Origin: Desulfatitalea alkaliphila
GTDB taxonomy: Bacteria > Desulfobacterota > Desulfobacteria > Desulfobacterales > Desulfosarcinaceae
NCBI RefSeq assembly: GCF_022968795.1
Contig: NZ_JALJRB010000014.1
Span: forward strand, 55,891-119,890
Reading direction: 5' to 3'
DNA: 64,000 nt
Shown here: one piece after another, positions 10,236-18,084 of the stretch
How the letters are laid out: each line of letters starts with the position of its first letter
Numbering within the stretch: the first letter of the stretch is position 1
Program-made: the position numbers and the translations under genes
Notes under the pieces: generated by a model
What the model was told of the DNA's origin: nothing
Databases searched by the model: none
Seen by the model: only the letters and a program-made list of their open reading frames with translations

Positions 10236-10301
10236 CGGAATGGGTTCCGACTTTCAGGAACGGATACGGACCGGATTCCGGATTTCCGGAAAGGATTCCG
10301 G
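10236..10301. promoter_or_regulatory. Cluster of TTCC/GGAA palindromes, candidate enhancer sites for an NtrC-type activator
   Basis: Five related elements lie in 66 bp. They are CGGAA-N4-TTCCG (10236-10249), TTCAGGAACGGA (10253-10264), CCGG-ATT-CCGG (10271-10281), the perfect palindrome TTTCCGGAAA (10283-10292) and GGATTCCGG (10293-10301). They lie 100-165 bp upstream of the -24/-12 promoter at 10400, the usual distance for upstream activating sequences of sigma-54 enhancer-binding proteins. Their binding protein would most simply be the activator encoded at 20359-21783. Function is inferred. Confidence 0.55.
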
Positions 10302-10399
10302 TTTTTGCGAAATGAATCGGTCGATGTTCGCTTATTCCTGGGGCATGGGATGGGATGATCTGGACAATTTTCAATGGCTTGTTATTTTGTCTTTTACTT

Positions 10400-10415
10400 T
10401 GGCACAAATGCTGCT
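10400..10415 (+). promoter_or_regulatory. Sigma-54 (-24/-12) promoter
   Basis: The 16-mer TGGCACAAATGCTGCT matches TGGCACRNNNNTTGCW at every fixed position except the first T of the -12 element. It keeps the required GG-N10-GC spacing. Transcription would start near 10426, about 150 bp before the DUF1445 gene. A sigma-54 activator gene closes the same operon, which strengthens the call. Confidence 0.75.
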
Positions 10416-10573
10416 TTTAATTTGTCGTGCGTATGTTCCACCCATAAGGTGTTGATCCGGCCTTCCGTTTCTGTTTGAATCGCAATAGTAGGGCCGATGG
10501 CCTTCAAAGCTGCAACGGATCTGAACTTGGTCGCCTCCCATTGGTTCTCAACCTATAATTAAGGACACGCCCA

Positions 10574-11344
10574 TTGACACCCACGGAACTCAGAGCTCAA
10601 ATCGCCCGGCAAATGTTCGATAAGCCCACGGCCGGCTACTGCAACGGCTATGTGCAGGCCAACCTGGTCGTCCTTCCCAAAACCCACGCCGCCGACTTCG
10701 AACGCTTCTGTCGCGCCAATCCCAAGCCTTGCCCGCTGTTGGAAATGGTCGGTCCCGGCACTGCGAAGACCAGCAAGCTGGCGCCCGGCGCCGATCTGAC
10801 CGACACCCTGCCGCGCTACCGGGTGTGGCGGGACGGTCACAATGAGCAAGAGGTGGCCGACATCAAACCGTTCTACACACCCGATATGGTCTTTTTTCTT
10901 CTAGGATGCAGCTTCTCCTTCGAGGAGGCGCTTGTGAAGGCGGGCATTCGATTGCGCCACGTGGACCAGGCCAAGAACGTCTCCATGTACCGCACCAACC
11001 TGCCGCTGGTCGGCGTCGGCCCTTTCCAGGGAGAGATGGTGGTCAGCATGCGGCCCATTCACCGCTCTCAAGTCGCCCAAGCCTGCATCATCACCGGCCG
11101 CTACCCCGAGGTGCATGGTGAACCCGTGCATGTCGGCTACCCTGAAATGATCGGCATCACCGATCTGGCCAAACCCGATTATGGGGATCCCGTGGAGATC
11201 ATGGCGGACGAGATTCCCGTCTTCTGGGCTTGCGGGGTGACCCCGCAGAACGTGCTGGTCAATGCCCGGCTGCCCATGGCCATCACCCACGCCCCCGGGT
11301 ATATGTTCGTCAGCGATATCAAGAACGAGGCCTACGCCGTGTAG
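10574..11344 (+). CDS. DUF1445/UPF0317 family protein (hydro-lyase YcsI-like; D-glutamate cyclase family)
   Basis: A 256-residue protein with the family landmarks AGYCNGYVQANLVVLP, CPLLEMVGPG, LPRYRVWRDG, FLLGCSFSFEEAL, VVSMRPI, VHVGYPEMIGI and VFWACGVTPQN. In vertebrates the same domain is reported as a D-glutamate cyclase (D-glutamate to 5-oxo-D-proline). Bacterial members such as YcsI sit with 5-oxoprolinase (kipI/kipA) genes, as here with pxpB/pxpC. The start is TTG 10574: AAGGA (10561-10565) stands 8 nt upstream and an in-frame TAA at 10556-10558 excludes longer forms. First gene behind the sigma-54 promoter. Its exact reaction in bacteria is not established. Confidence 0.88.
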   Translation: MTPTELRAQIARQMFDKPTAGYCNGYVQANLVVLPKTHAADFERFCRANPKPCPLLEMVGPGTAKTSKLAPGADLTDTLPRYRVWRDGHNEQEVADIKPFYTPDMVFFLLGCSFSFEEALVKAGIRLRHVDQAKNVSMYRTNLPLVGVGPFQGEMVVSMRPIHRSQVAQACIITGRYPEVHGEPVHVGYPEMIGITDLAKPDYGDPVEIMADEIPVFWACGVTPQNVLVNARLPMAITHAPGYMFVSDIKNEAYAV

Positions 11345-11358
11345 TAAGGTGCCGGCCG

Positions 11359-11733
11359 TTTTATTTGCGTCTTCCCAGCAGCGGTTGGCGATCCAAAATC
11401 GTCGTACGCGTACTCAGCCCCGAAGGGGCGGTTCTCGTACACGTACTCGAAAAGATGCAAAATGTTCGACCATGAAAGACTTGATGGATACCGTAGATGT
11501 TTTGATGGAATGCGAAGCGATGGATATAAAAACCGGTAATGATGGTAAGCGTCTTCTTGTTCGTATCGTTGTAGTGTGGGTATAGATGTCATCGGCAGTG
11601 ATGCAGGTTCGAGAGAGTTTCGAGTACGAGAACGAGTACGAGTACGAGAATGAGAACGCGTACGAGAACGAGTACGAGTACGAATAATTCGGAAGGACGT
11701 CGCCAACCAATAGCTGGAGGCGACGCATAAAAT
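11359..11733. repeat. Inverted-repeat element with GTACGA/GAACGA subrepeats (MITE-like)
   Basis: The intergenic stretch 11345-11795 holds a structured element and no supported gene. Imperfect inverted repeats of about 36-39 bp form its ends (11359-11394 and 11695-11733, both containing GGTTGGCGA and TTTTAT on opposite strands). Inside the ends lie arrays of GTACGA/GAACGA hexamers, short at left (11400-11450) and 68 bp long at right (11620-11687), again on opposite strands, so the whole can fold into a large hairpin. A GCCCC-GAA-GGGGC stem is at 11417-11429. The core encodes only a 37-codon frame (11472-11585), MKDLMDTVDVLMECE onward, with no motif. It interrupts the operon between DUF1445 and dctP. 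Confidence 0.65.
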
Positions 11734-11795
11734 CGCGCGCCTCAGGTTGGCGTTGTACACCCTCCATAAATCCTCTGAAAATGAAGGAGATTGCA

Positions 11796-12833
11796 ATGAA
11801 ACACAAACTGATGATCGCCGTTGTTGTCGCCGCCATGCTGGTCGCCGGTACCGTGGCTGTGGCCGCCGCCCAGGAGTTGCGCATTGTCGGCAGTTGGAAC
11901 AGCCTGACCTTGTTCAAGAATTTTGAGCAGCCGTTCTGGTCGGAAGTAGTCCCCGAGGAGATGGGCATCAAGACCAGCGTCACTTCCCTCGGCCAGGTGA
12001 ACCTGCGTGGTGCCGCGGTGTTTCGCCAGATGGACATGGGTGTTTTCGACGTGGTGCACACCGTTATCGACTATGTGGTGGAGGACTCCCCCGCCCTGGC
12101 GGGTCTCGATCTGCCGGCACTGGCCCTGGACCTGGAGCTGGCCCGCAAGGTGGTGGACGCTTACATCCCGGTGCTGGATGAATATCTGGCCAAGGATTTC
12201 GGCATCAAACTGTTGAGCGTGACCCCCTATCCCGCTCAAATCCTTTTCAGCCGGGACCGCATCAGCAGCCTGAGCGACCTGAGGGGCAAAAAGATTCGCG
12301 CCAGTGGCTGGACGACGGCCGAATTCATCAATGCCGTGGGCGCCACCGGCGTCACCCTCAGCTTCAGCGAGGTGCCCCAGGCCATGCAGCGCGGTGTGGT
12401 GGATGGTGCGGTGACCGGCAGCCTGTCCGGCTACAGCGCCGGGTGGGGGGAGGTTTCCAACTACATCTATCCGCTGCCCATCGGCGGCTGGGACTATGTC
12501 ATCGGCACCATCAGCCTGAAGACCTGGGAACGGTTTACCCCGGAGCAGCAGACCAAACTGCAGCAACTGATCAAGGATCGGCTGGAGACCCCCGCCTGGG
12601 AAGTCACGGCGCGTGAAACCGTTGAAGGCATAGAGTGTCTCGGCGGCGGCGAATGCCCCCACGGCCGGCCCGGCAACCTGGAAATCCTGGCGCTTTCCGA
12701 GGCGGACAAGGCCCGCTCCAATCAGATTCTGCTGGAGAACGTGCTGCCGGCCTGGGCCGGCAAAGTGCCCCCTGAGGTGGTGCAGAAGTGGAACGCCACC
12801 ATTGGCGAGGTGGTTGGTTTGCAGGCCAAATAG
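11796..12833 (+). CDS. dctP: TRAP transporter periplasmic substrate-binding protein (DctP family)
   Basis: A 345-residue protein with a signal peptide (MKHKLMIAVVVAAMLVAGTVAVAAAQ) and the DctP fold: SLSDLRGKKIRASGW, the EVPQAMQRGVVDGAVTG segment including the ligand-carboxylate region, and ISLKTWERFTPEQQ. It captures a solute, usually a carboxylate, and delivers it to DctQM. ATG 11796 has GAAGGAGA 5 nt upstream; an in-frame ATG at 11781 precedes the RBS and is not favoured. A possible Cys pair occurs near the C-terminus (ECLGGGECPHG). Context (DUF1445, PxpBC) suggests 5-oxoproline, glutamate or a related cyclic amide as substrate; this is inference. Confidence 0.9.
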   Translation: MKHKLMIAVVVAAMLVAGTVAVAAAQELRIVGSWNSLTLFKNFEQPFWSEVVPEEMGIKTSVTSLGQVNLRGAAVFRQMDMGVFDVVHTVIDYVVEDSPALAGLDLPALALDLELARKVVDAYIPVLDEYLAKDFGIKLLSVTPYPAQILFSRDRISSLSDLRGKKIRASGWTTAEFINAVGATGVTLSFSEVPQAMQRGVVDGAVTGSLSGYSAGWGEVSNYIYPLPIGGWDYVIGTISLKTWERFTPEQQTKLQQLIKDRLETPAWEVTARETVEGIECLGGGECPHGRPGNLEILALSEADKARSNQILLENVLPAWAGKVPPEVVQKWNATIGEVVGLQAK

Positions 12834-12902
12834 CCCTTTGTCATGGTATTGTAGCAAAGGGCAATTGCCTAAGCAGTGCAACTGAGGATAGGCCGCCGAA
12901 GA

Positions 12903-12946
12903 GATCCGGGGGCGGTGTGGACGCCGTGGATCGCCGCCCCCGGATC
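12903..12946 (+). promoter_or_regulatory. Strong intra-operon stem-loop between dctP and dctQ
   Basis: GATCCGGGGGCGG (12903-12915) and CCGCCCCCGGATC (12934-12946) are perfect 13-bp inverted repeats around an 18-nt loop. It lies in the 130-bp gap after dctP and has no U-tract. Such stem-loops after binding-protein genes commonly stabilise the upstream mRNA or attenuate read-through, which gives excess binding protein over membrane subunits. Confidence 0.7.
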
Positions 12947-12963
12947 ATTCTGGAAAGGTTGCT

Positions 12964-13560
12964 ATGAATCTATTGATCCGTATTACGGACCGCCTGGGCA
13001 CCTGGATGGCATGGGTCAGCGGGCTCCTGCTTTTCGCCACGGCGGTGTTGATCGCCGTGGAGGTGGTGCTGCGCAAAATCTTCGCCATCTCCATGGGTGG
13101 CGCCGATGAGATTTCCTACTACGTGCTGGCCGTCAGCACCAGTTGGACCTTCGGTTACGCCCTCTTGCGCAAGGCCCATATCCGCATCGACGTGCTCTAT
13201 ATCCGCATGCCCGCCAAGGTGCGGGTCGCCTTGGACCTGCTCTCCATGGCCTTGTTCGGCCTCTGTGTCTTCATCGCCACCTATTTTGCCTTCTTTGTAT
13301 TGCAAACTTCCATCCGGCGCGGTTCCGTGGCCAACACGCCGCTGGGCACGCCCCTTTGGATTCCCCAAAGCCTGTGGTTTGCCGGGTTGGTGTTTCTCTG
13401 CCTGGTGGTGCTGGTGCTGTTCGCCGGCACCCTCTATCACACCATCAAAAAAGATCCCGCTGGGGCCCATGAACTGACCGGGGCTTCCAGCCTCCTCGAT
13501 GAGATCGAAGAGGAAACCGCCCGGCAGCCGCGGGTGACGGACAAGGAGGTGGCCCGATGA
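12964..13560 (+). CDS. dctQ: TRAP transporter small permease (DctQ family)
   Basis: A 198-residue membrane protein with four hydrophobic segments. The first follows MAWVSGLLLFATAVLIAVEVVLRKIF, a later one contains LDLLSMALFGLCVFIATYFAFFVL, and the last contains LWFAGLVFLCLVVLVLFAGTLY. The VLRKIF and GADEISYYVLAVSTSW segments match DctQ proteins. It acts with DctM in the inner membrane, using the ion gradient. The acidic C-terminal tail (LLDEIEEETARQP) is cytoplasmic by prediction. AAAGG lies upstream of ATG 12964. The stop overlaps the dctM start (ATGA). Confidence 0.88.
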   Translation: MNLLIRITDRLGTWMAWVSGLLLFATAVLIAVEVVLRKIFAISMGGADEISYYVLAVSTSWTFGYALLRKAHIRIDVLYIRMPAKVRVALDLLSMALFGLCVFIATYFAFFVLQTSIRRGSVANTPLGTPLWIPQSLWFAGLVFLCLVVLVLFAGTLYHTIKKDPAGAHELTGASSLLDEIEEETARQPRVTDKEVAR

Positions 13561-14843
13561 CCGTTGCCGTTACCCTCGGTCTGCTTTTGGCGTTGCTGCT
13601 GATCAGCGTGCCGGTGGCCATCGCCTTGATGGTGCTGGGGCTGCTGATCGGCTATCTGTACACCCCTTTTCCGATCCATCGCGCCATGGGCGAGATTTTT
13701 TGGTCCGCCAGCACCGATTTCATTTTGCTGGCCATTCCTCTCTTCGTGCTGCTCGGCGAGATCCTGTTGCGGGCCGGCATCGCCCAGCGCACCTACAGCG
13801 CCCTGGACAAATGGCTTTCCTGGCTGCCGGGCGGTTTGATGCACGCCAACATCGGCACTTCGGCCATGTTCGCCGCCACCAGCGGCTCCAGCGTGGCCAC
13901 CGCCGCCACCATCACCACCGTGGCCCTGCCCCAGGCACGGCGCTACAACTACAACGAAAGCCTCTTCGCCGGGTCCATCGCCTCGGGCGGAACATTGGGT
14001 ATTCTGATTCCGCCCTCCATCAACCTGATCGTTTTCGGCTTTTTGACCAACACCTCCATCCCACAGCTTTTCCTGGCCGGCATCGTGCCGGGCATTTTGC
14101 TGGCCGTGCTGTTCATGGTCATGATCCTGGTCATCTGCTTGGTCAAGCCCCACTTGAGCGGGGGCACCCGCTCCGCCACGTGGGCCCAGCGTTTCTCCGG
14201 GCTGGGGGACCTGCTGCCGGTGTTGTTCATTTTCGCCGTGGTGATCGGGTCGATTTACGCCGGCTGGGCAACGCCCACCGAATCGGCCGCCCTGGGCGTG
14301 CTGGCGGCCCTTGTGCTGGCCTTGCGCTACCGTGCGGTCAATCTGCGTTTCGTGCAGGAGGTGATGGAAGGCACCATGCGCACCACCGCCATGATCATGT
14401 TGATTCTGATCACGGCCAACTATCTGAACTTCGTGCTGGATGCCATCGGGCTGGCGGAGATGCTCAAGGATTTTGTCAACAACCTGGGTATGACCCCCCT
14501 GAACACCTTGCTGGTGATCATCGTTTTGTATATCGTTTTGGGCTTTTTCGTGGAAACTTTATCGCTGATGGTGATAACAGTACCCATCGTGACGCCCGTG
14601 ATGGTTTCCGTGGGCTATGATCCGGTCTGGTTCGGCATCATGCTGATCCTGCTGATCGAGATGGCTTTGATCACCCCGCCGGTGGGGCTGAACCTCTTCG
14701 TGGTGCAGGGGGTGCGCGGAAGGGGCAACATCAGCGAAGTGATGATCGGCAGCCTGCCCTTCGTCGTGGTGATCGCGATGATGATTGTCGTGTTGATCCT
14801 GTTTCCCGATTTGGCTTTGATCTTCGCCCAATACGTACGTTGA
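13557..14843 (+). CDS. dctM: TRAP transporter large permease (DctM family)
   Basis: A 428-residue, about 12-helix inner-membrane protein. It has the DctM signatures FILLAIPLFVLLGEILLRAG, ANIGTSAMFAATSGSSVATAAT, SIASGGTLGILIPPSINLIVFG and TPPVGLNLFVVQGV. It is the ion-coupled channel subunit of the TRAP system. The length is normal. Its ATG overlaps the dctQ stop by 4 bases, so the two are translationally coupled. DUF2848 follows 24 bp later. Confidence 0.93.
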   Translation: MTVAVTLGLLLALLLISVPVAIALMVLGLLIGYLYTPFPIHRAMGEIFWSASTDFILLAIPLFVLLGEILLRAGIAQRTYSALDKWLSWLPGGLMHANIGTSAMFAATSGSSVATAATITTVALPQARRYNYNESLFAGSIASGGTLGILIPPSINLIVFGFLTNTSIPQLFLAGIVPGILLAVLFMVMILVICLVKPHLSGGTRSATWAQRFSGLGDLLPVLFIFAVVIGSIYAGWATPTESAALGVLAALVLALRYRAVNLRFVQEVMEGTMRTTAMIMLILITANYLNFVLDAIGLAEMLKDFVNNLGMTPLNTLLVIIVLYIVLGFFVETLSLMVITVPIVTPVMVSVGYDPVWFGIMLILLIEMALITPPVGLNLFVVQGVRGRGNISEVMIGSLPFVVVIAMMIVVLILFPDLALIFAQYVR

Positions 14844-14867
14844 CCGAACAATTGCGGGAGGTGCGCC

Positions 14868-15563
14868 GTGGATCGTAGAAAATTACAATTGACCGTCGAC
14901 GCCCGATCCGGCCCCAGGCCGCTGGCCATCACCATCGACCGGCTGATCGTGGCCGGCTGGGTGGGGCGGGACAAGGCGGCCCTGCAGCATCACATCCAGG
15001 AGTTGGGCAAGCTGGGTGTGCCGGCCCCGAGCCGTACCCCCACCTATATGAATTTGTCCCCCATAGTGCTGACCACCAAGGAGGTCATGGACGTGGTGGG
15101 CGACGAATCGTCGGGGGAGGTGGAGTGCGTGTTGATCAAGGACGGTGAATCGGTCTATGTCGGCGTGGGTTCGGACCACACCGATCGTGCCTTCGAGCAA
15201 TACGGCATACCGGCCTCCAAACAGATGTGCGCCAAGCCCATCGCCTCGGTGATGTGGGATTTGGCCGACGTGCGCGATCATCTGGACCAAATCGTGCTGC
15301 GTTCCTGGATGACCACCGGCGGCCGCCGTCGGTTGTATCAGGAGGGCCGTTTGGCCGCCAACATCGATGTAATGGACATATTGGCCGCCATCCCGCCCGG
15401 GGACGGTCCGGCAGCGGCCCGTATCTGCCTGTTTTGCGGCACCTTCCCGGCCATTGACGGTATCGAGTGCGGCGAGCGGTTCGAATTCGCAATGGAGGAT
15501 CCGGTGTTGCAACGCACCATTGGTCATGAATATAGTGTGCGTTGTTTGCCGCAATATCTATAA
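14868..15563 (+). CDS. DUF2848 family protein
   Basis: A 231-residue soluble protein matching what I recognise as DUF2848: an N-terminal strand-rich part (IDRLIVAGWVGRDKAALQHH), the PSRTPTYMNLSPIVL segment, ECVLIKDGESVYVGVGSDHTDRAFE and VMWDLADVRDHLDQIVLRSW. The layout resembles fumarylacetoacetase-like folds, and the GSDHTDR and PxxSRTPT-like motifs may be the active site, but no reaction is established. GTG 14868 is chosen because a GGGAG (14856-14860) stands 7 nt before it. Position between the TRAP permease and pxpB implies a step in metabolising the imported compound. Confidence 0.78.
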   Translation: MDRRKLQLTVDARSGPRPLAITIDRLIVAGWVGRDKAALQHHIQELGKLGVPAPSRTPTYMNLSPIVLTTKEVMDVVGDESSGEVECVLIKDGESVYVGVGSDHTDRAFEQYGIPASKQMCAKPIASVMWDLADVRDHLDQIVLRSWMTTGGRRRLYQEGRLAANIDVMDILAAIPPGDGPAAARICLFCGTFPAIDGIECGERFEFAMEDPVLQRTIGHEYSVRCLPQYL

Positions 15564-15632
15564 CGCACCCCGGGACGGGCAAATCCATTCTGTTTGCAAG
15601 GGAGGCGAGATGCCAACGACGACGAGGGCGGA

Positions 15633-16340
15633 ATGAGCGGTCCGATTTTCGATCCACCGCGGTTCAAGGCCAGCGGCGACACGGTGTTGTTGGTGGAGCT
15701 GGGCGATGCCATCGACCTGGCCGTCAACGAGGCGGTGCGGGCCTTGACCGAACGGCTGCGCTGGGATCCGCCCGCCGGTCTGAAAGAGGTGCTGCCCGCC
15801 TACCGGTCCCTGGCCGTGGTGTACGATCCCCTGGCCATCGCGCCGCAAGTGCTGGAAGCGCATATCGGCGACATGGCGCGTCATCTGGACACGGCCGACA
15901 TCCCGCCGCCGCGCACCATTGAGATTCCGGTCTGCTACGGGGGCGAATTCGGCCCGGACATCGGCTTCGTGGCCGCCCACAACGGCATCGACGAAGATCA
16001 GGTGATCGCCCTGCACAGTGCCGATTCCTATCACATCTACACCATCGGCTTCGCGCCGGGGTTTTGCTATCTGGGCGGTCTGGACCCGCGGCTGCACACG
16101 CCGCGGCTGGAAACCCCGCGCACCAAGGTGCCCGCCGGGGCGGTCGGCATCGCCGAATCACAGACCGGTATCTATCCATTGCCCAGCCCCGGTGGCTGGC
16201 GCCTGATCGGCCGTACGCCGCTCAAGCTGTTCGACGCCCGGCGCCGCGACCCCTTCCTCTACCAGGCCGGCGACAGCCTGCAATTCGTGGCCATCTCCCC
16301 GGAGCAGTATCACGCATTGCAGGCCGAAGAGGAGGCATGA
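15633..16340 (+). CDS. pxpB: 5-oxoprolinase subunit B (KipI/PxpB family)
   Basis: A 235-residue protein of the allophanate-hydrolase-subunit-1/KipI family. Landmarks are the N-terminal GDTVLLVELGDAIDLAVNE, EIPVCYGGEFGPDIG, the HSADSYHIYTIGFAPGFCYLG core, RLETPRTKVPAGAVGIAESQTGIYP and SPGGWRLIGRTP. In the PxpABC ATP-dependent 5-oxoprolinase, B and C activate the substrate and A completes hydrolysis to L-glutamate. ATG 15633 fits the family N-terminus; a short GGCGGA precedes it at tight spacing, so a start at 15594 remains possible. pxpC overlaps its stop. No pxpA (LamB/YcsF) gene is in the window. Confidence 0.9.
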   Translation: MSGPIFDPPRFKASGDTVLLVELGDAIDLAVNEAVRALTERLRWDPPAGLKEVLPAYRSLAVVYDPLAIAPQVLEAHIGDMARHLDTADIPPPRTIEIPVCYGGEFGPDIGFVAAHNGIDEDQVIALHSADSYHIYTIGFAPGFCYLGGLDPRLHTPRLETPRTKVPAGAVGIAESQTGIYPLPSPGGWRLIGRTPLKLFDARRRDPFLYQAGDSLQFVAISPEQYHALQAEEEA

Positions 16341-17287
16341 TGGCGATTCTGCGCGTCGCGCAACCCGGCCCCTATGCCACCATCCAGGATCTCGGCCGCT
16401 TCGGTTACCAGCACATGGGCGTACCGGTCTCCGGCGCCCTGGACCTGATGGCCCACACCACGGCCAACCATCTGGTGGGCAACCCGCCGGAACACGCCAC
16501 CTTGGAGATCACCTTCTTCGGGCCCGATCTGGAAGTGCTGGCGCCCGTGGACATCGCCGTCACCGGTGCCGAAATGGCGTTGACCATCAACGGCGCGCCG
16601 GCACCCCAGTGGGAAACGCTGCGGGTGAAGCCGGGCGATCGGATCGTCTTCGGCCAGGCCCTCAGCGGCTGCCGCGCCTATCTGGCCGTCAGCGGCGGCT
16701 TTGATGTCCCCCCGGTGATGGGCAGCCGCGCCACCTTTGTCAGTGGCGCCATCGGCGGCGTGGAAGGCCGGCCGCTGAAAGCCGGGGACCTGCTCGAGCG
16801 GGGGGCCGGTGAACTGCTCGACCGGCCGCGGCGACTGCCCTGGCGCCCGCTCTACGGGTCCGAAATCCACCTGCGGGCGGTTCCAGGACCCCAGGAAGAG
16901 TGCTTCCCCGAAGCCCTCGACACCTTTTTCTCCGTCCCCTACACCGTGACCGACAAGTCCAACCGCATGGGCTACCGCCTCGAGGGGCCGGTGCTCGCGC
17001 GTGATTCCTCGGCCCCCAAGAGCATCATTTCCGAACCGAGCGTGCACGGCAACGTCCAGGTGCCGCCGGACGGTCAACCCATCGTCTTGATGGTGGAGCA
17101 GACCATCGGCGGCTACACCAAGATCGCCACCGTGGTCACCGCCGACCTGTTCAAAATCGCCCAGGCCCGTCCCGGCGATCAGGTGCGCTTCCATCCAGTG
17201 ACCTTGCAGGAGGCCCACCGACTTCACCGGCAATGGCGCGATTATCTGGATCTGGTCCGTGAAGCGGTGGGCGCCGCCCCCGTTTAG
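16337..17287 (+). CDS. pxpC: 5-oxoprolinase subunit C (KipA/PxpC family)
   Basis: A 316-residue protein of the biotin-dependent-carboxyltransferase/KipA family. It has RVAQPGPYATIQDLGRFGYQHMGVPVSGALD, GCRAYLAVSGGFDVPPVMGSRAT, TVTDKSNRMGYRLEGP and PPDGQPIVLMVEQTIGGYTKIATV near the C-terminus. Partner of PxpB in ATP-dependent opening of 5-oxoproline. ATG 16337 has AGAGGAGG upstream and overlaps the pxpB stop (ATGA). The binding-protein gene follows only 10 bp later, so the regulatory genes are likely in the same transcript. Confidence 0.92.
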   Translation: MMAILRVAQPGPYATIQDLGRFGYQHMGVPVSGALDLMAHTTANHLVGNPPEHATLEITFFGPDLEVLAPVDIAVTGAEMALTINGAPAPQWETLRVKPGDRIVFGQALSGCRAYLAVSGGFDVPPVMGSRATFVSGAIGGVEGRPLKAGDLLERGAGELLDRPRRLPWRPLYGSEIHLRAVPGPQEECFPEALDTFFSVPYTVTDKSNRMGYRLEGPVLARDSSAPKSIISEPSVHGNVQVPPDGQPIVLMVEQTIGGYTKIATVVTADLFKIAQARPGDQVRFHPVTLQEAHRLHRQWRDYLDLVREAVGAAPV

Positions 17288-17297
17288 GCGCAGCGTC

Positions 17298-18074
17298 ATG
17301 GCCCATCGCACATCGCTTTTGCTGGTTCTCGCGGTTCTGCTCTGCACCCTTGCGGTGCCGGCGGCCGAGGCGGATACATACCACTTCGTCACTTTCCATT
17401 TCCCCCCCATGGAATATACCGATGACGGTCAAACCGCCGCGGGCGTCGCCGTGGATGTTGTGCGACGCGTGATGCAGGATCTGGGAGAAGCGGTCACCAT
17501 CACCGTTTATCCTTGGACACGGGCTTTGCAGATGGTCCGCAGGGGGGAGGCGGACGCCATTTTCACCGCCTATCGCAACGCCGAGCGGGAGCGTGACCTC
17601 GATTTTTCCACCGAAGTGTTGTTTCCGCAGGTGGTTTTTTTCTATGCCCGGAGTGATGCGCACATCGACTTCGACGGCGATTTGGAAACAGTGGCCGGGC
17701 TGCGGATCGGGGTAGTGTCCACCATCAGTTACGGCCCGCGTTTCGATCAAGCCAAATCCGGCTTGTTGATCGACAAAGCGCGCACCCTGGAACACAATTT
17801 CGAAAAACTGCTGCGCCGGCGGATCGACCTGGTGCCATCCAACATCCATGGGGCGCAATACACCCTGGCCCGGATGGACGCGGACCCGCGGATCGTTCGA
17901 CTGCCGCAGATGATCGAGCAGGTGCCCAGCTATATCGCCTTTTCCAAGCAGCGGCGGCTGCTGGACCTGCGGGACCGCTTCGACGCCCGTTTGGCCCAAC
18001 TCAAAGCCGACGGTGCCTACGCGGCCATCCTGGAACGCCATAACATCCAATTGTTCGAATCCCAAACCCCTTGA
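17298..18074 (+). CDS. Periplasmic solute-binding protein (SBP_bac_3 type)
   Basis: A 258-residue protein with a signal peptide (MAHRTSLLLVLAVLLCTLAVPAAEA) and a type II periplasmic binding fold. Landmarks are GVAVDVVRRVMQDLGE, YPWTRALQMVRRGEADAIFTAYRNAERE and LETVAGLRIGVVST. There is no ABC permease or ATPase beside it. Instead, a membrane histidine kinase starts 10 bp downstream. It may therefore present the substrate to the kinase or act as a stand-alone sensor rather than feed a transporter. ATG 17298 gives the signal peptide; the frame opens upstream at 17259 within pxpC. Confidence 0.82.
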   Translation: MAHRTSLLLVLAVLLCTLAVPAAEADTYHFVTFHFPPMEYTDDGQTAAGVAVDVVRRVMQDLGEAVTITVYPWTRALQMVRRGEADAIFTAYRNAERERDLDFSTEVLFPQVVFFYARSDAHIDFDGDLETVAGLRIGVVSTISYGPRFDQAKSGLLIDKARTLEHNFEKLLRRRIDLVPSNIHGAQYTLARMDADPRIVRLPQMIEQVPSYIAFSKQRRLLDLRDRFDARLAQLKADGAYAAILERHNIQLFESQTP

Positions 18075-18084
18075 GGGATGTCCC

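Noticed and set aside
11620..11687. GTACGA/GAACGA array considered as a CRISPR array
   Set aside because: The units are contiguous hexamers without unique spacers and no cas genes are near.
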